Below, piece after piece: positions 7,010-12,959 of a stretch of 12,959 bases of DNA. The stretch is from an uncultured Bacteroidota bacterium (GTDB taxonomy: Bacteria > Bacteroidota > Bacteroidia > Chitinophagales > Chitinophagaceae), in assembly GCA_938008665.1 (NCBI GenBank), contig CALLKA010000157.1:1-12959 (forward strand). The letters are read 5' to 3'. The position numbers and the translations under genes are program-made. The notes under the pieces were generated by a model. That model was not told the DNA's origin, made no database searches, and saw only the letters and a list, made by a program, of their open reading frames with translations. Each line of letters opens with the position of its first letter. Position 1 is the stretch's first letter.

Positions 7010-7597
7010 ATGGAATTTGCAGTAGTAGATATCGAAACCACAGGCAGCACCCCCCAATCGGCGGGGATTACTGAAATTGCTATTGTGATTCATAATGGGG
7101 TGGAAGTGACGGGCAAATATGTCACTTTGATTAACCCTAGGCAAAAAATACCCCCTTTTATTGTGAATATGACCGGCATAAGCGATGCCATGGTGGCAAA
7201 TGCGCCATTATTTGAAGAGGTAGCACCACAGATATTTAACTTATTAAATGGGCGCATATTTGTGGCCCACAATGTAAGCTTTGACTATTCCTTCGTGCAT
7301 TATTTATTGGGAAAATCGGGGTTTCAGTGGTCAGCGCCAAAATTATGTACCATTAAATTAAGTCGACGCGTTTTCCCAGGATTGGAAAAATATGGATTGG
7401 GTTCCTTGACACGTGATTTAGGAATTCGTATTGAAGGTCGTCACCGTGCTTGGGGTGATGCAGCTGCAACGGCTCAAGTATTAACGATGGCCATTGAAAA
7501 GGAAGGGATGAAGCCCATTCACAGTTTATTATTGAAAAAAGAACCTAGAAAAAAAATAGTGCCGCCACTTAATGATTGCTCAGATGCCGAAGATTAA
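7010..7597 (+). CDS. DEDDh 3'-5' exonuclease (DnaQ/epsilon-like)
   Basis: The 195-aa protein is essentially one RNase T/DnaQ-fold exonuclease domain. Exo I is VVDIETTG (5-12) with D7 and E9, Exo II is VAHNVSFDYSF (85-95) with D92, and Exo III-epsilon is HRAWGDAAAT (145-154) with H145 and D150. All five residues of the DEDDh set are present, so it should be an active two-metal-ion 3'-5' nuclease on DNA or RNA ends. It could be the proofreading subunit of DNA polymerase III or a separate repair nuclease. Some homologues carry a C-terminal UvrC-like GIY-YIG domain; this one does not, and ends in a short basic then acidic tail. ATG at 7010 places D7 at the usual distance from the N-terminus. It diverges from valS and its 3' end lies 24 bp from that of purB. 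Confidence 0.93.
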   Translation: MEFAVVDIETTGSTPQSAGITEIAIVIHNGVEVTGKYVTLINPRQKIPPFIVNMTGISDAMVANAPLFEEVAPQIFNLLNGRIFVAHNVSFDYSFVHYLLGKSGFQWSAPKLCTIKLSRRVFPGLEKYGLGSLTRDLGIRIEGRHRAWGDAAATAQVLTMAIEKEGMKPIHSLLLKKEPRKKIVPPLNDCSDAED

Positions 7598-7621
7598 TAA
7601 AAGTTGTTTGCTTGGGACATT

Positions 7622-8962
7622 TTAATATTCCGCGGTGATGCCAGTGTAATTATGCGGAGTAATTGCTTTTAATTCTTTTTTGATGCTCGCATTTACTTTT
7701 AAGCCATCAATAAACTTATGCATCAATTTTTTATCAATCTTATTATTTCCTCTTGTCAAGTCCTTTAATGCCTCGTATGGATTAGGGTAGTTTTCACGGC
7801 GTAAAATAGTTTGAATTGCCTCAGCCACTACTGCCCAATTATTTTCCAAATCAGCCTGCATTTTTTCTTCGTTCAAAATTAATTTGCTCAAACCTTTCTC
7901 TAATGAATTTAATGCGATGGTGATATGCCCTGCAGGAACACCCACATTTCTTAAAACAGTCGAATCGGTTAAGTCTCTTTGTAAACGACTGATAGGAAGC
8001 TTCGCTGCTAAATGTTCTAGGACTGCATTGGCCAGGCCTAAATTACCTTCGGCATTTTCAAAATCAATTGGGTTTACTTTGTGCGGCATAGCACTTGAAC
8101 CTACTTCTCCTTTCTTAGTTTGTTGTTTAAAATAATCCATAGAGATATAGGTCCAAATATCACGGCTTAAATCAATCAAGATATTATTTAAACGTTTTAA
8201 TGTATCGCATTGCGCAGCAAAATGATCGTAGTGCTCAATTTGTGTAGTAAACTGCATTCTTTGTAAACCCAATACATCATCCACAAATTCATTGCCTAGG
8301 CTAACCCAATTCTTTTTTGGAAAAGCAATATGATGGGCATTAAAATTACCAGTTGCGCCACCAAACTTTGCAGCGTAAGGTATGGAAGCGAATAATTCAA
8401 TTTGATGATGTAGTCTTTCCACAAAAACCATAATTTCTTTGCCTAATGTTGTTGGAGATGCTGCTTGGCCATGGGTTCTTGCCAACAAGGAAATCTTTTT
8501 CCATTTTTTTGCTAATTGAAATAAATTATTTTGCAAATTGATGTACGCAGGTAAAATATTATTTTCCATGGCTTCCTTCCAACTTAAAGGAATGGCTGTA
8601 TTGTTAATATCTTGAGAAGTTAATCCGAAGTGTATCCATTCTTTTAATTCACTTGCTTTATTAATGTCAAGTACCTCTTTTAAAAAATATTCAACTGCTT
8701 TTACATCATGATTCGTAGTAGCTTCAATCGTTTTAATTTTTTCAGCATCCGCTTCGCTAAAATTATCAACTACGGCAAGTAATGCTTTGCGTAATGCCGG
8801 GGTAACCTTAAAAAACTTTTTATCAGCTAAAAACAGGAAGTAATGTACTTCTACCAAAACACGGTATTTTATAAGACCAAATTCAGAAAAATAAGCGCTT
8901 AATGAGGCAGTTTGCTTTTGATAACGACCGTCAATGGGAGAAATGGCTGTAAGTTTTGACAT
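7622..8962 (-). CDS. purB: Adenylosuccinate lyase
   Basis: A cytosolic fumarase/aspartase-superfamily enzyme that removes fumarate from SAICAR and from adenylosuccinate, two steps of purine synthesis. The 446-aa protein resembles the longer E. coli-type enzyme: it begins with LTAISPIDGRY (4-13), where E. coli has SPVDGRY. It carries the catalytic His motif ARTHGQ (161-166, H164), an NFNAHH stretch (206-211), and the superfamily signature GSSAMPHKVNPIDFENAEGN (288-307) on the flexible loop bearing the catalytic Ser (S289/S290). SRLQRDLTDST further on is also typical. ATG at 8962 gives the standard N-terminus. The gene diverges from mqnA across 69 bp and converges on the exonuclease gene with 24 bp between stops and no visible terminator. 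Complete, no anomaly. Confidence 0.97.
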   Translation of the reverse strand: MSKLTAISPIDGRYQKQTASLSAYFSEFGLIKYRVLVEVHYFLFLADKKFFKVTPALRKALLAVVDNFSEADAEKIKTIEATTNHDVKAVEYFLKEVLDINKASELKEWIHFGLTSQDINNTAIPLSWKEAMENNILPAYINLQNNLFQLAKKWKKISLLARTHGQAASPTTLGKEIMVFVERLHHQIELFASIPYAAKFGGATGNFNAHHIAFPKKNWVSLGNEFVDDVLGLQRMQFTTQIEHYDHFAAQCDTLKRLNNILIDLSRDIWTYISMDYFKQQTKKGEVGSSAMPHKVNPIDFENAEGNLGLANAVLEHLAAKLPISRLQRDLTDSTVLRNVGVPAGHITIALNSLEKGLSKLILNEEKMQADLENNWAVVAEAIQTILRRENYPNPYEALKDLTRGNNKIDKKLMHKFIDGLKVNASIKKELKAITPHNYTGITAEY

Positions 8963-9017
8963 TTGCTTGTGCTTTAAAGAAGTAGTTACTATATTAAAAA
9001 AAAGGTTTTTCTTTGTG

Positions 9018-9025
9018 CAAAGTTA
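9018..9025 (-). promoter_or_regulatory. Candidate -7 box for purB
   Basis: The minus strand reads TAACTTTG, an exact TAnnTTTG match, 55 nt before the purB ATG. It lies 7 bp upstream of the mqnA start on the other strand, so the upstream part of this promoter would fall inside mqnA. No -33 element is evident. Confidence 0.4.
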
Positions 9026-9031
9026 ATTCAA

Positions 9032-9778
9032 TTGGACAAAAGATGGCGCATAGGCGCGGTAAGTTATTTAAATACCCGCCCATTATTATTAGGAATCGAG
9101 CAGGAAAGCTTTTTAAAGAGCATTGATTTGGTCAAATCCTATCCAGCTAATATTGCACAAGATTTACTATCTGGGAAAATTGATATTGGGTTAGTTCCTG
9201 TGGCTATTCTGCCCCAATTATCCGATCCCCTCATTATTTCCAATTACGTTATTGGCGCCAATGGTGCCGTGGCTTCGGTGGCCTTATTTAGTGAAGTGCC
9301 TATAGACCAAATAAAAAGTATTTATTTAGATTATCAGAGTAGGACTTCGGTACAATTATTAAAGATATTGTTGTCGCAATTTTGGAAAAAAGAAGTTCAA
9401 TTTATATCGGCTACCGAAGGGTATATTGCTCAAATTTCTGGCACCACAGCCGGTGTGATTATTGGAGATAGGGCTTTGGAAAATTTATCTAAATTTCCCT
9501 ACGTGTATGACCTTAGCTTGGCCTGGAAACAACATACCGGGTTACCTTTTGTATTTGCTGCCTGGGTGGCCAATCAGCCCATTCCTGCAGCATTCATGGC
9601 AGCTTTTGACACAGCGAATGGCTATGGTTTAGCGCATTTGGATGAGGTCATCGCTTTGATACCTGCGCAGGAACAAGTGTATGATTTGCATAAGTATTAC
9701 ACGGAGAATATAAGTTACATCTATGATGAGGAAAAGAAGCAAGGCTTAGCTACTTTTTTAAACTTTATTAAATCTTAA
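9032..9778 (+). CDS. mqnA: Chorismate dehydratase, menaquinone biosynthesis (futalosine pathway)
   Basis: MqnA dehydrates chorismate to 3-enolpyruvylbenzoate, the first step of the futalosine route to menaquinone. The 248-aa protein fits the MqnA/MqnD periplasmic-binding-protein-like fold. It shows RIGAVSYLNTRPLL (6-19), the family's N-terminal signature; DIGLVPVAIL (51-60); ANGAVASVALFSEVP (76-90); an SRTS motif (103-106); IGDRAL (144-149); and YDLSLAWKQHTGLPFVFAAW (159-178). The SYLNT form of the opening motif favours MqnA over MqnD. The start is taken as TTG at 9032: it puts the signature at the right distance, no in-frame ATG or GTG exists nearby upstream, and the ATG at 9043 is out of frame. 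There is no signal peptide, as expected for a cytosolic enzyme. The methyltransferase gene follows after 12 bp. Confidence 0.92.
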   Translation: MDKRWRIGAVSYLNTRPLLLGIEQESFLKSIDLVKSYPANIAQDLLSGKIDIGLVPVAILPQLSDPLIISNYVIGANGAVASVALFSEVPIDQIKSIYLDYQSRTSVQLLKILLSQFWKKEVQFISATEGYIAQISGTTAGVIIGDRALENLSKFPYVYDLSLAWKQHTGLPFVFAAWVANQPIPAAFMAAFDTANGYGLAHLDEVIALIPAQEQVYDLHKYYTENISYIYDEEKKQGLATFLNFIKS

Positions 9779-9790
9779 TTATTTTTAAGC

Positions 9791-10543
9791 ATGACTTTAT
9801 TTGAAAAACTAATTACCCTGATTTCTTATATCAAACAGCCTGCAAAAAGGAAGATGATTAATTTGGCGGCAACATTTAATAATCAAGTTGGTTTAGAAGT
9901 AGGAGGGCCAAGTGCTTTATTTAATTTTAAGAGTGCATTCCCCATTTATTTGCATGCTAAGATGATTGATGGTGTTAATTTTTCTAATCATACGCTTTGG
10001 GAGGGCGAAATTCAGCAAGGTAATTTATATAGCTATTATAAAAATAAAAAAGGGTTTCAGTTTATTGGTGAAGCTGCGGACTTGAGTGATGTAAAAGATG
10101 CGAGCTACGACTTTGTACTTTCCTGTCATTCTTTAGAGCATGTTGCCAATCCAATTAAGGCATTAAAAGATTGGAGCAGGGTAATGAAGCAGCATGGCCG
10201 TTTGGTATTAGTGCTGCCAGATAAGGAATATACTTTCGATCACAACCGACCCATTACCCCTTTGGCACATTTGATTGATGATTATAACAACGATGTCACC
10301 GAATCGGATACGACACATTTTGAGGAAGTAATTGCATTGCATGATTTCACCTATGATGCTTTTGTAAAATCAAAGGAAGATTTAATAAAACGTACCCATT
10401 TAAATATTGAAAATAGGGCGGTGCATCACCATGTATTCAACTTAGCCTTAATTAAGGAGATGCTTATTTATTGTGGCTTTGAATTGGTACATCAACAAAC
10501 CTATCCGCCATTTCATTTGGTGAGTGTTGCGGAAAAAAAGTAG
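9791..10543 (+). CDS. Class I SAM-dependent methyltransferase, substrate unknown
   Basis: A 250-aa protein with a Methyltransf_11-like Rossmann core. Motif I is the variant LEVGGPSALF (35-44) instead of the usual LDxGxGxG. AADLSDV (95-101) leads into YDFVLSCHSLEHVANP (106-121), the motif II/post-II region with the typical SLEHV. GRLVLVLPDKEYTFDHNRP (136-154) is the motif III region. Residues 150-215 are rich in Asp and His (DHNRP, HLIDDY, HHH at 212-214) and may shape the acceptor site. Similar stand-alone enzymes occur in surface-polysaccharide loci. It starts 12 bp after mqnA, so co-transcription is likely, yet it does not resemble MenG/UbiE. The downstream flippase and glycosyltransferase favour a cell-surface glycan substrate; this is inference. 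Its stop is 5 bp from the flippase stop. Confidence 0.82.
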   Translation: MTLFEKLITLISYIKQPAKRKMINLAATFNNQVGLEVGGPSALFNFKSAFPIYLHAKMIDGVNFSNHTLWEGEIQQGNLYSYYKNKKGFQFIGEAADLSDVKDASYDFVLSCHSLEHVANPIKALKDWSRVMKQHGRLVLVLPDKEYTFDHNRPITPLAHLIDDYNNDVTESDTTHFEEVIALHDFTYDAFVKSKEDLIKRTHLNIENRAVHHHVFNLALIKEMLIYCGFELVHQQTYPPFHLVSVAEKK

Positions 10544-10548
10544 GGCAC

Positions 10549-12069
10549 TTATTTTTTTCTAAAAATTGCGGGTAATTTCTCTTTGAAAAAGTTGTTGACT
10601 ATTTCAAGTGCTTCAGGTGCTGGGTTAATCCAAGAAACCAATAAATAAAAGCTGAATCCAAAAACCGTGGATTGCAATAAAATATTAGCTAGAATATTAT
10701 TTGCAGTTGGTATTTGATGCACCAACAAAATCAATCCAATACTCAATAATAAAAATAGCCCATGCTTATAAGTGTAGGGTTGCAGGCTAAATTTAAAGTA
10801 AAGAAACGAAAATCGGATACTATTATATAAGGTGAGCGCTATTAAATTAGAATATGCCAACCCTTCGAGATTATAATTTTTTATCAAATAGTAGTTCAAT
10901 GGTAATGATAAAAGGATATAAAATAAGTTGGTAAAAAAATCAAATTTCCAAAAGTTGGAAGTGCCAATGATTTGACTATTCACGCCAGTAGCTAAATCAA
11001 TTAATTTGGCCAATCCCAATATAAAAATAAGTTTACCAATAGCATCGTATCCGCCGGCTTCCTTGTGACTGACCCAGTTTAAAAATGCAATTAAATTATC
11101 AGTATTTAACCAAATCAGCCCAAACAATAATAGCCCTATGGCTAATAAGTTAGATACGCTTTTATGATATACATGTTTGATGTTCGCAAAATCTTTGTTC
11201 TTCCAGGAACTGGCTAATACAGGTATGCTGATTGAATTCAAGCTGCGTTGTGGAATTTCCAAAATTGCTGAAACATAAGTTGCAATCGCAAAGATACCTG
11301 CATCACTTAATCCTCGCAATCCAACAATCATAAAAGTATCATTGGTACGCGCAAGTAAATTAAAAAATTGTCCTGCGAAAACGAATAGCGCAAAGCTGAA
11401 CATTTTTCCTTTAAGTCGCTTGGTGACATTGCTGATTTGTATACTTTTAAATGAAAATTGTTTGGATTGAATTAAGTCAATTAATAGTAGTAAGCTAGGT
11501 ATTACATACAATAAACTAAATAAGGTTAAAAAGCCAACAAGGTCAATATATTTTAATCCAAAAGCAATAATAAGTAGGGTAGTTAAAATACGAATTAATG
11601 TTTCTCTTAAAAAGTTGGAATAAACACCTTTTCTTAAACCCCAGGCAAAAGCCTCTAGCCAATAAAAAATTAATAAGAAAAAGGTATAAGGATACACATA
11701 ATTAAAATACTGCCCTAAGCTGGGTGATTTTCCCAACTTGCGAATGATAAAATCCTTTTGTTGCCAGCCAATGAGGAGTAGTAAACCAAATCCAATTAAA
11801 TTAATGATTAAGGTGATAAAAGGGAGCTCGTTTTTTTTAGGGCCTAAATAATGATTATAAAAGGGATAAAATTTATAAATCACAGGCAAGGTTCCAAGCG
11901 TGCAAAATACGGAAAGCGTAGCCCCAATATCTAACATGGCCCTGACCAGACCTTGGTCATTTTTTGAGAAGAACATGGGGAATAATACCAAAAGGTTAAC
12001 GGCTCCAATTAAAAAGCCCATCATGATAAAGAATGATGATTTAACCCCTTGTTTTTGAATAATCCCCAT
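10549..12069 (-). CDS. Polysaccharide flippase (Wzx/MOP superfamily), multi-pass membrane protein
   Basis: The 506-aa protein is strongly hydrophobic, with roughly 12-14 predicted membrane helices by eye, for example at 12-33, 46-65, 84-102, 125-144, 157-172, 176-199, 223-240, 304-320, 344-360, 376-396, 434-452 and 462-480. The opening MGIIQKQGVKSS and the segment RTNDTFMIVGLRGLSDAGIF (241-260) are typical of polysaccharide-biosynthesis or oligosaccharide-flippase proteins of Bacteroidota. Such proteins move lipid-linked oligosaccharides across the inner membrane for O-antigen, capsule or exopolysaccharide assembly. The polar C-terminus (481-506) is cytoplasmic in related proteins. ATG at 12069 is supported by the conserved first residues, although a -7-like box lies only 4 nt upstream. 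It diverges from a family 2 glycosyltransferase, consistent with a glycan locus. The exact substrate cannot be inferred. Confidence 0.88.
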   Translation of the reverse strand: MGIIQKQGVKSSFFIMMGFLIGAVNLLVLFPMFFSKNDQGLVRAMLDIGATLSVFCTLGTLPVIYKFYPFYNHYLGPKKNELPFITLIINLIGFGLLLLIGWQQKDFIIRKLGKSPSLGQYFNYVYPYTFFLLIFYWLEAFAWGLRKGVYSNFLRETLIRILTTLLIIAFGLKYIDLVGFLTLFSLLYVIPSLLLLIDLIQSKQFSFKSIQISNVTKRLKGKMFSFALFVFAGQFFNLLARTNDTFMIVGLRGLSDAGIFAIATYVSAILEIPQRSLNSISIPVLASSWKNKDFANIKHVYHKSVSNLLAIGLLLFGLIWLNTDNLIAFLNWVSHKEAGGYDAIGKLIFILGLAKLIDLATGVNSQIIGTSNFWKFDFFTNLFYILLSLPLNYYLIKNYNLEGLAYSNLIALTLYNSIRFSFLYFKFSLQPYTYKHGLFLLLSIGLILLVHQIPTANNILANILLQSTVFGFSFYLLVSWINPAPEALEIVNNFFKEKLPAIFRKK

Positions 12070-12073
12070 ACTA

Positions 12074-12081
12074 CAAATATA
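12074..12081 (-). promoter_or_regulatory. Candidate -7 box for the flippase gene, very close to the start codon
   Basis: The minus strand reads TATATTTG, an exact TAnnTTTG match, with only 4 nt between it and the ATG at 12069. If used, the transcript would be leaderless or nearly so. No -33 element is visible upstream, and the match could be chance in AT-rich DNA. Confidence 0.35.
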
Positions 12082-12133
12082 TTGTAAATGTGGTAAAAGT
12101 AAATATGTAATGAAATGGGCTTATTTTTACCAT

Positions 12134-12907
12134 ATGGAACAATTGTCAGTCATCACTATCAGCTTTAATAATTTAAAGGAGTTGCAGCAAACCTGCAATT
12201 CAGTGGATAGTCAGACAATTCCTCCCCATGATCATTATATAATAGATGGGTCAAGCAATAATGAAATTTCCGAATGGTTAAATAAAACACAACAACCTGT
12301 ATACCGTAAATGGATTTGTGAAAGAGATAAGGGCATTTCAGATGCCTTTAATAAAGGAATAAATTTGGCATCTGGATCGATCATCCATCTTTTAAACTCG
12401 GCGGATGTTTACTATTCAAATTCAGTCATAGAAAATGTGTTGAATTTTTATAAGCAACACCCGGGAACGCAGTGGACGAGTGGTAATATATATATGAAGC
12501 GCGGCGGAATTTGGGTAAATATTGGCGTTCCATTTGATCCTGCGCAATTGTATAAAGGCATGCGTGCTGTTTCACATCCCACTTGGTTTGTTAGGAAAGA
12601 AGTGTATGCACGGGTAGGGCAATTTTCTGTGGATATAAAAATTGCGATGGATTATGATTTGATGTGCAGATTGAAAGGAGAACCCTATGGTTATATCAAT
12701 GAAACTTTAATAAAATTTGATGATGCTGGTGTAAGCACACATCAATATTTAAATTCTATTAAGGAAAATACACAAGTGTATGAATCCTACTTTGGATATT
12801 CGATTGCTGCGCGTATTTGGCAATTTAGATTACGCCTATTGTACTATCTATTAAAATCTAGTTTTGGAAAGTTTTTATATGCTATAAAAGCAAATAATTT
12901 AAAGTAA
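12134..12907 (+). CDS. Family 2 glycosyltransferase (WcaE-like)
   Basis: A GT-A fold glycosyltransferase, probably adding a sugar from a nucleotide-sugar donor to a lipid-linked or surface glycan at the inner face of the membrane. Numbered from the ATG at 12134 (257 aa), it has QLSVITISFNN (3-13), YIIDGSS (35-41), ICERDKGISDAFNKG (61-75) and LLNSADVYY (86-94). The last takes the place of the DxD site; WcaE-like proteins usually read NxGD here, and D91 would bind the metal. SHPTWFVRKEVY followed by AMDYDLM further on matches the family's acceptor-side region. An upstream in-frame ATG at 12110 would add MKWAYFYH, which is not family-like, so I prefer 12134; the earlier start cannot be excluded. 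It diverges from the flippase gene. The C-terminal 40 residues are basic and hydrophobic and may contact the membrane. Confidence 0.9.
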   Translation: MEQLSVITISFNNLKELQQTCNSVDSQTIPPHDHYIIDGSSNNEISEWLNKTQQPVYRKWICERDKGISDAFNKGINLASGSIIHLLNSADVYYSNSVIENVLNFYKQHPGTQWTSGNIYMKRGGIWVNIGVPFDPAQLYKGMRAVSHPTWFVRKEVYARVGQFSVDIKIAMDYDLMCRLKGEPYGYINETLIKFDDAGVSTHQYLNSIKENTQVYESYFGYSIAARIWQFRLRLLYYLLKSSFGKFLYAIKANNLK

Positions 12908-12910
12908 TAT

Positions 12911-12941
12911 TTTACAACACTGGCTTTTTGTAAATTTTTTT
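12911..12941 (+). terminator. Probable weak intrinsic terminator of the glycosyltransferase gene
   Basis: Arms TTTACAA (12911-12917) and TTGTAAA (12928-12934) form a 7-bp stem around a 10-nt loop, followed at once by seven T (12935-12941), just downstream of the glycosyltransferase stop. The stem is short and AT-rich, so efficiency is uncertain. A second possible pairing, GCTTTTT (12923-12929) with AAAAAGC (12942-12948), competes with it. Confidence 0.45.
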
Positions 12942-12959
12942 AAAAAGCAGAAACAGTTC

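Noticed and set aside
7090..8135. Open frames opposite the exonuclease (7090-7272, minus) and purB (7884-8135, plus)
   Set aside because: They overlap catalytic motifs of the real genes on the other strand and have no coding features.
10551..10557. Seven-T run just past the methyltransferase stop as a terminator
   Set aside because: No inverted repeat precedes it; the run is the Lys codons at the flippase C-terminus read on the other strand.

Overview
The window looks like chromosomal DNA of a Bacteroidota bacterium, probably Chitinophagaceae or a near relative. The sequence is AT-rich and no start codon has a convincing Shine-Dalgarno sequence. A TAnnTTTG box, the -7 element typical of this phylum, lies shortly upstream of four minus-strand genes. 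The proteins themselves (valyl-tRNA synthetase, flippase, 3D-domain protein) read as Bacteroidota versions. The family-level assignment is inference from protein appearance; no database search was possible.

Layout from left to right: (1) 1-960, minus: the N-terminal 320 codons of a secreted GH20 beta-N-acetylhexosaminidase, cut by the window edge. (2) 1199-2521, minus: ahcY, followed by a perfect hairpin terminator at 1049-1078. (3) 2637-3602, plus: an Lrp/AsnC regulator and a membrane-anchored 3D-domain (double-psi beta-barrel) protein. (4) 3603-3801: an intergenic region between converging genes holding three near-identical palindromes whose centres are exactly 42 bp apart, plus a fourth, unrelated inverted repeat. 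(5) 6922-3802, minus: valS and a GNAT acetyltransferase one base apart. (6) 7010-7597, plus: a DEDDh 3'-5' exonuclease. (7) 8962-7622, minus: purB. (8) 9032-10543, plus: mqnA (futalosine-route menaquinone synthesis, TTG start) and a class I SAM methyltransferase. (9) 12069-10549, minus: a polysaccharide flippase. (10) 12134-12907, plus: a family 2 glycosyltransferase.

Most of the content is housekeeping: the SAM cycle (ahcY), tRNA charging (valS), purine synthesis (purB), quinone synthesis (mqnA) and DNA metabolism (exonuclease). The right end (methyltransferase, flippase, glycosyltransferase) looks like part of a surface-polysaccharide locus that may continue past the edge. Genes alternate between divergent pairs with short shared promoter regions (ahcY/lrp, valS/exonuclease, purB/mqnA, flippase/glycosyltransferase) and tightly convergent pairs (exonuclease/purB 24 bp, methyltransferase/flippase 5 bp).

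I see no RNA genes, insertion sequences, prophage, CRISPR array or recognisable defence system. The one structure that the genes do not explain is the 42-bp-phased palindrome array at 3628-3739.
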